A DNA stretch of 64,000 nt, taken from assembly GCF_001315015.1 (NCBI RefSeq), contig NZ_CP012918.1, positions 124,001-188,000 on the forward strand, read 5' to 3'. The position numbers and the translations under genes were made by a program. The notes beneath the pieces are model-generated. The model was not told the DNA's origin and ran no database searches. It saw only the letters and a list, made by a program, of their open reading frames with translations. The DNA comes from Azospirillum brasilense. GTDB taxonomy: Bacteria > Pseudomonadota > Alphaproteobacteria > Azospirillales > Azospirillaceae. Of the stretch, positions 43,056 through 51,319 are shown one piece after another; the stretch's first letter is position 1; each line of letters begins with the position of its first letter.

Positions 43056-43810
43056 ACCGGAGAGGCGCGGAGAACCACCAGCGCCTCCGCCTCGATCAGG
43101 TCGGGGATCGCGGGGTGTCGGCCGACGGCCGGGGTCATCCACAGGCGCCGGCCTGCGGCCTCCGTTCCGTCGAGAGACGCGCCGCCCTTCCGCAGCATGG
43201 CCGGCAGGTCACTTTCCTCGTGATGCCCGCCGGAGATGAAGAAGGGAACAACGACCACCCGCTCGGCCGCGGTCGCAAGCGGCCAATGGAAGGCGAAGGG
43301 CGCCTCGCTCAGAAAGACCGTTTCGACACCGCCGTAACACGCCAGCCGGGCAAGGCCGGCGGCCACGCTCCGCGTTGCGTCGCGCGAGGCGGTTCCGACC
43401 GAACTGCCGTGCCCGGCGACCAGCACCGTGATGTCCTGGGCAGCGAGTCCCTGCTCGTTCAGGACGAAGCCCACCAGATCGCGGGCGATCCCGACCATGC
43501 CGGGAAGCGTGCCGAGCGGTGGCAGGAGCGTCCAGCGGCGGTCCTCGCCGACCTCGGCCAGCAGGCTGGGAAGCACCTGACGCATCAGCCGCCCCTGGCA
43601 GGCGAGGAGCGGAGCGACGAGCACGCGCGGCGACCGCATCGTCGCCAGGGCCTCTGCCAGAGACGGCGACTGCCGCGAGAAGGAGACCGCGACCTCCGCG
43701 AAACGGCCACGCGCGCGCAGCGCGGCGGCGACGCTCTCGGCGATGGCGCCGCCCGTGCCGTCGAGTGTGCCGTGGGCGAACAGCAGAAGGCCGGTGTCGC
43801 CCGCGCTCAT
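43052..43810 (-). CDS. CbiX/SirB-like chelatase (two-domain)
   Basis: 252 residues, two ferredoxin-chelatase-like halves. The second half keeps both metal-site motifs of CbiX: LVAGHGSSVGTASRDATRSV and VVPFFISGGHHEESDLPAM. In the first half only FAHGTLDGTGG remains; the matching loop reads LLACQGRLMRQVLPSLLAE with no His, so that site looks degenerate. In this operon it is placed to insert iron into sirohydrochlorin, giving the siroheme from which NirDLGH and NirJ build heme d1; cobalt chelation is less likely. ATG overlaps the nirJ stop (ATGA). Confidence 0.82.
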   Translation of the reverse strand: MSAGDTGLLLFAHGTLDGTGGAIAESVAAALRARGRFAEVAVSFSRQSPSLAEALATMRSPRVLVAPLLACQGRLMRQVLPSLLAEVGEDRRWTLLPPLGTLPGMVGIARDLVGFVLNEQGLAAQDITVLVAGHGSSVGTASRDATRSVAAGLARLACYGGVETVFLSEAPFAFHWPLATAAERVVVVPFFISGGHHEESDLPAMLRKGGASLDGTEAAGRRLWMTPAVGRHPAIPDLIEAEALVVLRASPV

Positions 43811-44985
43811 TGCGGCGCTCCCGTCTTCGGTACGGTGGTGACCTCGGTGTCGGTGAGGTAGCAGCCCGGATCTTCGGCCCAGGTATCGCCGGACGTCTTC
43901 TCGGCGCGTATCCGGGTGTTGCCGTTGCAGATGGCGAGATGCGCGCAGGTGGCGCAGCGACCTTTCACCGGGCGCGGCCGCGTCTTTAGTACCGCCATCA
44001 GCGGGTCGCCGAGGTCGTTCCAGATCGCCCCGAAGGAGCGGGCGCGCACGTTGCCCAGCGTGTGGTGGCCCCACATGGTGTCGGGGTGCACGTCGCCCTG
44101 CGTGTCGATGTTGGCGACCCCCACGCCCGAGGCATTGCCGCCCCAGCGGCGCAGCCGCGCCAGCAGGTCCGGCACGCGCTCGGGGAAGGTGCGTTGCGCC
44201 CACCACAGCAGGTAAACGCCATCGGCGTCGTTGTTCCCCGTGACAATCTCGCGCTTGCGGCCGGACTTGGCGTCGGCCAGCGCCAGATCGAACAACTGGT
44301 CCATGACGGCGCGCGTCGTCGTCTTCAGCGCGTCGGCGCGCCGGTTGACGTCGCCTCGGCCGGCGTAGTTCAGATGCGACAAGTAGAACTTGTCGATGAA
44401 TTCCCGGTCCATCAGGTCGAGCAGCGCCGGCAGGTCACGCGCCGTGGTCTCGGTCAGCGTCAGGCGGATGCCGACCCGGAGTTCGGCGTCGTGGCACAGC
44501 CGGATTCCGCGCAGCGCCTCCTCGAAGGCCCCTTTCCGGCGACGGAAGCGGTCGTGCGTCTCGGACACGCCGTCCAGGCTGATGCCGACATAATCGTAGC
44601 CGACCTCGGCAACCTCGCCGATGCGGCGCTCGTCGATCAGCGTGCCGTTGGTGGACAGGCCGACATAGAACCCCATCGCCTTGGCGCGTTGGGCGATCCG
44701 CGGCAGGTCCGGGCGCATCATCGGCTCGCCGCCCGACAGGATCAGCACGCGCACGCCCGAGACGTAAAGGTCGTCCAGAACCGCGAGGCACTCCTCGGTG
44801 GTCAGCTCGCCTGGAAATTCGTGGTCGGCCGAGAAGGAATAGCAGTGCAGGCAGCTCAGGTTGCAGCGCCGCACCAAATTCCAGATCACCACCGGCCCTC
44901 CACCCGCCGCGACGGGCGGGCGGCGCCGGGTGCCGGGCTCGGGCGGCGTTACGAGGTCGCGCATGAATTGGCTCAGGCGGAACAT
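43807..44985 (-). CDS. nirJ: Radical SAM protein NirJ of heme d1 synthesis
   Basis: 392 residues. The radical SAM [4Fe-4S] motif is CNLSCLHC (about residue 41); SGGEPMMRPDL is the SAM-binding GGE region. The C-terminal Cys-rich part CATCAHLAICNGNTRIR with a later GC is the SPASM-like auxiliary cluster typical of NirJ. It converts didecarboxysiroheme to the dioxo intermediate. 31 bp after nirH and coupled to the chelatase gene. Confidence 0.95.
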   Translation of the reverse strand: MFRLSQFMRDLVTPPEPGTRRRPPVAAGGGPVVIWNLVRRCNLSCLHCYSFSADHEFPGELTTEECLAVLDDLYVSGVRVLILSGGEPMMRPDLPRIAQRAKAMGFYVGLSTNGTLIDERRIGEVAEVGYDYVGISLDGVSETHDRFRRRKGAFEEALRGIRLCHDAELRVGIRLTLTETTARDLPALLDLMDREFIDKFYLSHLNYAGRGDVNRRADALKTTTRAVMDQLFDLALADAKSGRKREIVTGNNDADGVYLLWWAQRTFPERVPDLLARLRRWGGNASGVGVANIDTQGDVHPDTMWGHHTLGNVRARSFGAIWNDLGDPLMAVLKTRPRPVKGRCATCAHLAICNGNTRIRAEKTSGDTWAEDPGCYLTDTEVTTVPKTGAPQ

Positions 44986-45016
44986 GCTGTGTGTCTCCTT
45001 CGCCGGGAGGCGGACC

Positions 45017-45514
45017 TCAGGCGGTCAGACGAAACCCGGTTTTCTTCAGAATGCGGGTGCTGTAGAGCACCGTATGGCTACGGCATTGGTCGCCCAGCAG
45101 CACCGCCATGTCGGCAACCCGCGCCTCGACCTCGTCCCGTGTTTTGGCGTGGACCATGGCGAACAGCGTGAAAGGCCAAGCCGGCGGCCGGGCCGGCCGG
45201 CGGTAGCAGTGGCTGACCCAGGGCAGGCCCGCGAAGCGCCGCCCGGCGTCGTCCACCGCATCCTCCGGCACCTCCCAGACGCTCATCCCGTTGGCCGTGT
45301 AGCCGAGGCGGTAGTGGTTGGGCACCGCCGCGATCCGGCGAACGATCCCGGCCTCAAGCAGGCGGCGGAAGCGCTCCAGCACCTCATCCACCGGCAGGCC
45401 GAGCTGGTCGGCGACCGCGTCGAAGGGCATGGCACCGGCCGGCAGCCCTCCCTGCGTGGCGAGGATGAGCCGGCGGTCGGATTCGTCCAGCACGACGGGA
45501 GCGGCGGCGGTCAT
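45017..45514 (-). CDS. nirH: Siroheme decarboxylase subunit NirH
   Basis: 165 residues, Lrp/AsnC-like fold. An HTH-like N-terminus (DAVADQLGLPVDEVLERFRR) is followed by the AsnC-type domain with RIAAVPNHYRLGYTANGMSV, SHCYRRPARPPAWPFTLFAM and VHAKTRDEVEARV; the CYRR..PP.WP block, with His preceding, is typical of the L/H type. NirDLGH together remove two carboxyl groups from siroheme. ATG overlaps the nirG stop. Confidence 0.9.
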   Translation of the reverse strand: MTAAAPVVLDESDRRLILATQGGLPAGAMPFDAVADQLGLPVDEVLERFRRLLEAGIVRRIAAVPNHYRLGYTANGMSVWEVPEDAVDDAGRRFAGLPWVSHCYRRPARPPAWPFTLFAMVHAKTRDEVEARVADMAVLLGDQCRSHTVLYSTRILKKTGFRLTA

Positions 45515-45975
45515 GCCCGAAACCTCAGGTCCAGGGTGTATTCGGCGAGCTTGGGGAAGTCGTGAACCGGCAGCGCCGTCGCCTCCTGGATCGCGTCCAG
45601 CACCGCGCGCACGCGCTCCGGCGCCTCGGTCGCCACCACGAACCACATGTTCAGCGCGTGCTGGCGGGCGTAGTTGTGCGCGACCTCCGGAAAGGCGTTG
45701 ACGATGGCGGCGATGCGGTCGAAATCGTCCTCGGGCACAGCAAGAGCGGCCAGCGTCAGTCCGCCGCCCAGCCGTTCGGCGTCGAACATCGGGCCGAAGC
45801 GGCTGAGCACGCCGCCGTCCACCAGGGCGCGCACGCGGTCCGCAACCTCCGTCTCCGTCAGGCCAAGGTCGGCGGCGATGCCGGCGAAGGGCCGGCGTTC
45901 GACCGGGATGCCATCCTGTAGCCGGTTGACCAGCGCACGATCGATCTCTTCCAGCGCGGCGACAGAAATTCCCAT
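45511..45975 (-). CDS. nirG: Siroheme decarboxylase subunit NirG
   Basis: 154 residues, same fold as NirD: RPFAGIAADLGLTETEVADR, SRFGPMFDAERLGGGLTLAA, EVAHNYARQHALNMWFVVAT and the ending AEYTLDLRFRA. The HNYAR.H.LNMWFV block is the hallmark of the D/G type. Start and stop overlap its neighbours by 1-4 bp, so the four subunits are made in equal amounts. Confidence 0.9.
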   Translation of the reverse strand: MGISVAALEEIDRALVNRLQDGIPVERRPFAGIAADLGLTETEVADRVRALVDGGVLSRFGPMFDAERLGGGLTLAALAVPEDDFDRIAAIVNAFPEVAHNYARQHALNMWFVVATEAPERVRAVLDAIQEATALPVHDFPKLAEYTLDLRFRA

Positions 45976-46493
45976 CACTCGCCTCCCCGGGATTCGTTCG
46001 TAGGTGCGGCGGCGCGCCGGCCGTAGCATGCGGCGGTCTGCTTGAAGCGGCGCACCGTGAACAGAAGTTGCCGGTCCACGTCTTCCAGCCCGCATCGGGC
46101 GGCGATGGCGTCCACGCGCGCGGTGACCTCGTCCCGGCTGCGTCCGTGGATCATGGTGTAGAGCGCATACGGCCACAGCGGCGGGCGCGGCGTCCGGCGG
46201 TAGCAGAGCGAAACGCCGCCGCAGCGCGTGATCCTCCGGCCGACCTCGTCGACGGCCTCGGCCGGGACATCCCAGACCACCATGGCGTTGGCGGTGTAGC
46301 CGAGCGTCTGGTGGTCCACGATCACGCCGAACCGGCCGACCGCCCCGACTTCGTCGAGGTGGCGCAGCACGGCCAGCACGTCCTCCTCGCCGATCCCCAG
46401 ATCGTCGGCGATGGCGGCGTAGGGTCGGGGCACCAGCGGCAGGCCGCGGCGAAGCCGGTCCAGCACCCGGCCGGCGTGCTCGATCATTCCCAT
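45975..46493 (-). CDS. nirL: Siroheme decarboxylase subunit NirL
   Basis: 172 residues, L/H type: RPYAAIADDLGIGEEDVLAV, GRFGVIVDHQTLGYTANAMV, VSLCYRRTPRPPLWPYALYT, MIHGRSRDEVTARV. The tail (FKQTAACYGRRAAAPTNESR) is longer than in NirH. ATG lies inside the end of nirD (10-bp overlap). Confidence 0.9.
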   Translation of the reverse strand: MGMIEHAGRVLDRLRRGLPLVPRPYAAIADDLGIGEEDVLAVLRHLDEVGAVGRFGVIVDHQTLGYTANAMVVWDVPAEAVDEVGRRITRCGGVSLCYRRTPRPPLWPYALYTMIHGRSRDEVTARVDAIAARCGLEDVDRQLLFTVRRFKQTAACYGRRAAAPTNESRGGE

Positions 46494-46966
46494 AAGGCGA
46501 ATCCCAGGTCGAGGTGGTAGCCCGCCTCCATGGGCAGGTCGAGGACATGGAGGCCGGTCTCGGCCTCGATCCGTTCTAACACGCGGTCCACACGCTCCCG
46601 CGTCGGGGCCGTCACGACGAACCACAGGTTCAGGCGGTCTTCGCGCTGGTAGTTGTGGTTCACCTCCTCGATTCCGCTGACCAGGGCGGCGACCGGCTCC
46701 AGCCTGTCCGAAGGCACCGCCATGGCGGCCAGAGTGCTGGCGCCCACGGTGTTGGGCCGGACGGTCAGTCCGATGCGCGCGATGGCGCCCCGCTCCTTCA
46801 GCCGGGCGAGCCGCTCCAGCACCTCCGCCTCGCCGCAGCCGAGCGCTTCGGCGATCCGGGCGTAGGGCTGCGGGTCGAGGGGAAAGTCGCGCTGGAACCT
46901 GTCGAGAAGCTGGCGGTCAAGCGTGTCGGGGATTTCCATAACAGATGTTTGCCGCGCCGCGGTCAT
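46484..46966 (-). CDS. nirD: Siroheme decarboxylase subunit NirD
   Basis: 160 residues, D/G type: QPYARIAEALGCGEAEVLER, ARIGLTVRPNTVGASTLAAM, EVNHNYQREDRLNLWFVVTA and the ending GYHLDLGFALWE. The ATG at 46966 overlaps the nirF stop by 4 bp; an internal ATG at 46939 would give 151 residues. D, L, G and H are four separate genes here, not fused. Confidence 0.88.
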   Translation of the reverse strand: MTAARQTSVMEIPDTLDRQLLDRFQRDFPLDPQPYARIAEALGCGEAEVLERLARLKERGAIARIGLTVRPNTVGASTLAAMAVPSDRLEPVAALVSGIEEVNHNYQREDRLNLWFVVTAPTRERVDRVLERIEAETGLHVLDLPMEAGYHLDLGFALWE

Positions 46967-48180
46967 AGGCCGATCCTGTGCGCGCGGGACGTGAAGAAGA
47001 TGCCGCTGGGCTTGTCGGCCGGAAGCGTGCCGACCTCCTTGAGGCTGCCGGTGTCGTAGACCTTGACCGTATCGAGGTCGCGCACGGACACCCACACCTG
47101 TTCGCCCCGCGGCGTGAACTCCAGATGGAGGACCCCCTTGCCCGGCGTCAGCGTGGAGACGACGGCCAGCGACGGCACGTCCAGGACCTGGACCAGATGG
47201 TTGTCCGGAAGGGCGAAGTTGACCCAGATCTGCCGGCCGTCGGGGCGCGCCATGACGAACACGGGCTGGCCGGCGACCGGGATACGGCCGACCTCGCGCC
47301 AGGTCGCCGCATCGACGACCAGAACCTCATGCCGACCGATCGCCGGCAGGAAGACCTTGCCGTCGGCGAAGCCCCAGCCTTCCAGATGCGGCATTTTGTA
47401 AACGGGCAGCGGCTGTTCGCCCCGGCCATAGCCGTCGAGCATGCGGCGCACCCCCCGATCCGGATTCCACAGGTCGAGCACGGCCAGCCCGTCCTCCCCG
47501 AACAGGCCGGCGATGTAGTGGCGGCCGTCCGGCGTGACCAGCGCATCGTAGGGCTGGCGGCCGATGCCGGTGTATTTGCGGACGACGGGGGAGGACCGCG
47601 TGGAAAGATCGGCGATCCAGATCTCGCCCGCGTCGTAAAGGCTGAAGACGAAGCGGTTGCCGGGCGCGTCCTCCAGCCCCACCACCTTGGAACGCGGGCG
47701 GCTTGCCCCCTCGGCCGCAGGCGGTCCGTATTCGGCGGGGATGTCGGCGACTGGATCGAGGGTGTCGGCGTCGAAGACGCGAACGCCGCCCGGCTCGTAA
47801 TTCGCGACGGCCACCAGCCGCCCGTCCTCGGAGATGGCCCCGCCGATGCTGTTGCCGGCCTGCTGAACGCGCTTGACCACCGTGGCGGTCAGCAGATCCA
47901 CCTTGCTGAGCCCGCCATCACGCCCGAAGACATAGGCGTAACGTGCGTCGCGTGAGAACACGGCCGAGGCGTGGCTGAGGTCGCCCAACCCTTCCACCGC
48001 GGCCAGCCGCTGCCTCGTGCTGTTCTCCACCACCATGACGCGGCCCGCCGCGCGTTCGACGACGATGCCGAGGTCCCCAGTCCCGCGCAGTTCGGCAGCG
48101 CCCGCCGGAAACCAGCTCATCAGAACGGCCAGAGCGGTGCCGGCAAGCCACCGGCGCAACGGCGAACGGGAGTCAGTCAT
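46963..48180 (-). CDS. nirF: NirF, heme d1 biosynthesis dehydrogenase-like propeller
   Basis: 405 residues with a signal peptide (LAGTALAVLMSWFPAGAAEL). Eight-bladed d1-type propeller lacking a heme c domain: DLGIVVERAAGRVMVVENST, DLSHASAVFSRDARYAYVFG, YKMPHLEGWGFADGKVFLP, end SGIFFTSRAHRIGL. NirF acts after NirJ in the periplasm. The chosen ATG (48180) overlaps nirC by 8 bp. Confidence 0.94.
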   Translation of the reverse strand: MTDSRSPLRRWLAGTALAVLMSWFPAGAAELRGTGDLGIVVERAAGRVMVVENSTRQRLAAVEGLGDLSHASAVFSRDARYAYVFGRDGGLSKVDLLTATVVKRVQQAGNSIGGAISEDGRLVAVANYEPGGVRVFDADTLDPVADIPAEYGPPAAEGASRPRSKVVGLEDAPGNRFVFSLYDAGEIWIADLSTRSSPVVRKYTGIGRQPYDALVTPDGRHYIAGLFGEDGLAVLDLWNPDRGVRRMLDGYGRGEQPLPVYKMPHLEGWGFADGKVFLPAIGRHEVLVVDAATWREVGRIPVAGQPVFVMARPDGRQIWVNFALPDNHLVQVLDVPSLAVVSTLTPGKGVLHLEFTPRGEQVWVSVRDLDTVKVYDTGSLKEVGTLPADKPSGIFFTSRAHRIGL

Positions 48181-48532
48181 GCAATCCTCCCCGGCGGAGC
48201 CGGTCAATCATCCAGAGCGCCTCGTCCCGGGTCAGCAGGGGGGACCAGGGCGGCATGGGGGTTCCGGGGATACCGTCCAGGATCACTTGGGCCAGCGCTT
48301 CGAGATCTTTTCCGGCCAACGCTTTCGGCAGCAGCGGCGCGCCGAGGCCGCCCTTCATGGTCAGCCCGTGGCAGGACCCGCAATCGTGCGTCAGCAGAAG
48401 GCCCAACTCGGCGCGTCGTGCCGCGTCCGGTTCCCCCGCCTGCGCCGCTGCCGCGAGAAGCAGGCCGGCGCCGGCAAGCAAGACCATGGCGGCGCTACGC
48501 ACGGACTGCCTCAGACATGTCGGGCAGGCCAT
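48173..48532 (-). CDS. nirC: Cytochrome c NirC
   Basis: 119 residues. Signal peptide with Arg residues before MVLLAGAGLLLAAAAQAG, which is why I prefer the longer ATG at 48532. One heme c: CGSCH, axial Met in GIPGTPMPPWSP. NirC gives electrons to NirS or assists d1 synthesis. It overlaps the end of nirE by 38 bp. Confidence 0.9.
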   Translation of the reverse strand: MACPTCLRQSVRSAAMVLLAGAGLLLAAAAQAGEPDAARRAELGLLLTHDCGSCHGLTMKGGLGAPLLPKALAGKDLEALAQVILDGIPGTPMPPWSPLLTRDEALWMIDRLRRGGLHD

Positions 48533-49292
48533 CGGGCACTGGCCCGGCGGCGGTCCGCCAGGCGAGTTCCGGAGCGAGCGACACCACCTGCCCGATGATG
48601 GTCAGGCAGGGCGACGGCAGGTCCCGCTCCGCCGCACGTTCCGCCAGATCGGCCAGCGTGGCGATGCAGAGCGCCTGGGCATCAGTCGTGCCGCTCGACA
48701 CGATGGCGGCCGGCGTCGTCGGCGGGAGGCCCGCGGCGATCAGCTTTTGCTGGATCTCCGGCAGGTTCATCAGCGCCATGTAGAAGACGAGCGTCGTCTG
48801 CGGGTCGGCCAGGCTCGCCCAGTTGAGATTCAACTCCTCGTCGCTTCGGCAATGGCCGGTGACGAAGCGCACGCCGGTGGCGAGCCCGCGATGGGTCAGC
48901 GGAATCCCGGCGTAGGCGCCACACCCGCAGGCGGCCGTGACGCCCGGCACGATCTCGAAGGGAATGCCGGCCTCGGCGACCGCCAGGGCTTCCTCGCTGC
49001 CGCGCCCGAACACATAGGGATCGCCCCCTTTCAGGCGCACCACCCGCCGCCCGTCGAGCGCCAAACGCACGAGAAGCTCGTTGATCGCTTCCTGCGGAAC
49101 GGCATGGCGCTTGGGCGCCTTGCCCACGAAGATCCGCTCGGCACGGCGCGGAACGAGGTTCATCACGCCCTCGCCGACCAGACGATCGTAAACGACCGTG
49201 TCGGCTTGCTCGATCAGGCGGCGCGCCTTGACGGTGAGCAGATCGGGATCGCCCGGACCAGCCCCCACCAGATAAACCCGACCAAGCACCAT
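48495..49292 (-). CDS. nirE: SAM-dependent uroporphyrinogen-III methyltransferase NirE
   Basis: 265 residues. Family blocks: VYLVGAGPGDPDLLTVKARR, RVVRLKGGDPYVFGRGSEEA, PFEIVPGVTAACGCGAYAGI, GIPLTHRGLATGVRFVTGH. It makes precorrin-2 from uroporphyrinogen III, the first committed step to heme d1. No CysG dehydrogenase domain is attached. Start ATG at 49292; a GTG 12 bp earlier is possible. Lies 60 bp after the regulator gene, probably one transcript. Confidence 0.93.
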   Translation of the reverse strand: MVLGRVYLVGAGPGDPDLLTVKARRLIEQADTVVYDRLVGEGVMNLVPRRAERIFVGKAPKRHAVPQEAINELLVRLALDGRRVVRLKGGDPYVFGRGSEEALAVAEAGIPFEIVPGVTAACGCGAYAGIPLTHRGLATGVRFVTGHCRSDEELNLNWASLADPQTTLVFYMALMNLPEIQQKLIAAGLPPTTPAAIVSSGTTDAQALCIATLADLAERAAERDLPSPCLTIIGQVVSLAPELAWRTAAGPVPDGLPDMSEAVRA

Positions 49293-49351
49293 GGATGATT
49301 CCACCGGCTGTGAGACCACGGGAGATTTCCCTCTGAGATGCAGTTTCGCTG

Positions 49352-50185
49352 TCAAGTGGCGGTCGCATCCTTGACTTTGGTTAGGTTGCGACGCGCCCGG
49401 ACGGGGATGTCGCGCGGAGTCTCGGCGGGCCGCTCGTCGGTGTAGAACGCGCGCAGCTTTCCAATATCGGCGACTTCCACCGTACGGCCCTTCGAACTGA
49501 CGCCGAGGTCGCGCAGACGGGCGAGCGCGCGCGAGAGGCTTTCCGGCTCCATGCCGAGACGGTTGGCGATCACCACCTTTTTCAAGGGCAGATCGATCAC
49601 CGCCGCCCCGTCCTCCTCGGGAACCAGGGTAAGCAGGAAGCCGGCCAGTCTGCGGATCGGTGTCAGCTCCTTCAGCACACGCAGTTCGTTGTCGAGGCGG
49701 CGGTTCCATCGGAACAGTGCCGCCAGGATGCGGCGCCCCAACTCCGGATTCTGCTTCAGGCAGGCCAAAAAGGTCTTGGAGCGCACCCGCACCAGGTCTG
49801 ATTCTTCGATGGTTGCCGCGCTGACCGGATAATTGCCGCTGGCGAACATCGCCGCTTCCGCAAAGGTGGTCACGGGGTGGATGATTTCGACGATGCTCTC
49901 CTTGCCGTCCTCCGTCAGAGCGAACAGCTTTACCCGTCCACGAAGCAGGATGTAGAAGGCGTCCGCCGTGCTGCCGGCGTCGAACAGCGGCGTGCGCGGC
50001 GGATGGATGCCGATCGACGCGCCGGACAGGAGATGGAGAATCTGATCGTGCGGCAACCCCTCGAACATGGGCAAACCATGGAGCGAGTTCGGTTCCAGTC
50101 GCCGGCGCCGGCAGGCCCGGCTACGACATCGTGCGCCCGGCAGGCCGGCATCTCGGACCGCGCACATCTTCACGCTGCAAACCAT
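49352..50185 (-). CDS. Crp/Fnr-family regulator with Cys-rich N-terminus
   Basis: 277 residues. cNMP-like sensor domain (PMFEGLPHDQILHLLSGASI ... GRVKLFALTEDGKESIVEII) and C-terminal HTH (LPLKKVVIANRLGMEPESLS, RALARLRDLGVSS) carrying the ES-S recognition residues that bind TTGA half-sites. I chose the ATG at 50185 because GGAGAG stands before it. This start adds four Cys in 25 residues (MVCSVKMC and ARCRSRAC), spaced unlike FNR. Probably an NO or oxygen sensor of the Dnr/NnrR/Fnr type, upstream of nirE. Confidence 0.82.
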   Translation of the reverse strand: MVCSVKMCAVRDAGLPGARCRSRACRRRRLEPNSLHGLPMFEGLPHDQILHLLSGASIGIHPPRTPLFDAGSTADAFYILLRGRVKLFALTEDGKESIVEIIHPVTTFAEAAMFASGNYPVSAATIEESDLVRVRSKTFLACLKQNPELGRRILAALFRWNRRLDNELRVLKELTPIRRLAGFLLTLVPEEDGAAVIDLPLKKVVIANRLGMEPESLSRALARLRDLGVSSKGRTVEVADIGKLRAFYTDERPAETPRDIPVRARRNLTKVKDATAT

Positions 50186-50233
50186 GGCACCCACTCTCCA
50201 CGTTGCTCTTTCCGGTCCGACCGCCGCGCCGCG

Positions 50234-50941
50234 TCAGCCAGGGAACTCGTCTTCCAGTTCGGCGCAGAATCGCGCCAATTCTGAAAGGCTGTCGATGCGC
50301 ACCACCTCGTCGCGCCCGGTGGTCAGGCCGACCCCGCGCAGCTTGGCGAATGCCCGCGACAGGCTTTCCGGCTGCATGCCCAGCCGTTCGGCCAGGACTT
50401 GCTTCTCGCAAGGCAGCAGGATTTTCTGTGGACCCGCCGCGCCGGGCCGCGCCTGCGCCTTCGCAAGCCCCAGCAGGTAACTCGCCAGACGCTGCGTCGT
50501 GGACAGCAGCTTGATCTCCGTGATCTCGTGAATGGTGCCGCGCAGCCGCGCGGACGTTACGGCCAACAGGCCGAGCATCATGTCGAAGCGCGTTTCAAGA
50601 TGATCTCGAAAGCTGTCGGCTGGAACGATCAGGGCACCGCCCTCGGTCAACGCCTGGGCACCCGCCGGTTGCACCCCACCTTCCAGCACGGCCTCCAGGC
50701 CAACCGGCTCGCCCTTGCCGTAGATTTCCGGAACAAGCCCATCGGCCGGGCGATCCAGCACGACGCTGCCCGCGAGCACGATGAGGAACCGCTCGGCCGG
50801 CTCGTTCGCCAACAGCAGGGTGTCGCCCGCGGCGAAAGTCCGGCCTTCGCCGTAGGCGACCAGCCTTTGGCTCTCCTCCTTGGGGAGATGTGCGAGGATC
50901 GGCGTATTCGCCACGAGGTGAGCGATGTTCAGGTCCATCAT
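50234..50941 (-). CDS. Crp/Fnr-family regulator (Dnr-like)
   Basis: 235 residues. Sensor domain NTPILAHLPKEESQRLVAYG ... DTLLLANEPAERFLIVLAGS, dimer helix and HTH KQVLAERLGMQPESLSRAFA followed by KLRGVGLTTGRDEVVRID. The ESLSR recognition helix predicts TTGA-type boxes. No FNR Cys set. Preceded by an FNR-type box at 51039, so autoregulation or control by its neighbour is likely. With the next gene it heads the nirE operon. Confidence 0.85.
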   Translation of the reverse strand: MMDLNIAHLVANTPILAHLPKEESQRLVAYGEGRTFAAGDTLLLANEPAERFLIVLAGSVVLDRPADGLVPEIYGKGEPVGLEAVLEGGVQPAGAQALTEGGALIVPADSFRDHLETRFDMMLGLLAVTSARLRGTIHEITEIKLLSTTQRLASYLLGLAKAQARPGAAGPQKILLPCEKQVLAERLGMQPESLSRAFAKLRGVGLTTGRDEVVRIDSLSELARFCAELEDEFPG

Positions 50942-51038
50942 GTCCTGGCCCTTGACCTTGCGCCAATGCGCAGTGCTTACCGGAAGCGTGCCGAAGCGCG
51001 ATCTTCAGGCAAGTTACCCAGTGCTGGAAGTTTCGCTC

Positions 51039-51052
51039 TTGACGGAGATCAA
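51039..51052. promoter_or_regulatory. FNR/Dnr-type box of the regulator-nirE operon
   Basis: TTGACGGAGATCAA, 98 bp before the Dnr-like gene (minus direction). Confidence 0.78.
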
Positions 51053-51205
51053 GGGTGTTTGCGTCCTTTTGGGCAGCAAGGGCACATTATTCCATTAGTT
51101 TTTTGTGATAAAATCAGGCGCGAGGCATGCCGGGTACCGATCCGCTCGACCGCCATGTCCTTTTCGTTGCCGGACTCCCCGCGAAACGTGCAAGAGGCCG
51201 AGCGC

Positions 51206-51219
51206 TTGACCGAAGTCAA
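51206..51219. promoter_or_regulatory. FNR/Dnr-type box of the chemoreceptor
   Basis: TTGACCGAAGTCAA, 101 bp before the chemoreceptor start (plus direction). 154 bp from the box at 51039, so the two divergent units have separate sites. Confidence 0.78.
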
Positions 51220-51319
51220 GGTTGAGCGGCCTGTCTGCAGTCAACTCGTAAGTGAAACTGTGCCGTGCCGGAATGGCGAACGGACCCCCATCGGTTCATC
51301 GGCCGGGCGGAGAGAGCTT

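Noticed and set aside
49363..49376. TTGACTTTGGTTAG as a further FNR box for nirE
   Set aside because: Only the left half-site fits and it overlaps the coding end of the regulator gene.
50399..51319. Long N-terminal extension of the chemoreceptor
   Set aside because: It would overlap the opposite regulator gene and both FNR boxes; the ATG at 51320 has a ribosome-binding site and gives a normal first membrane helix.
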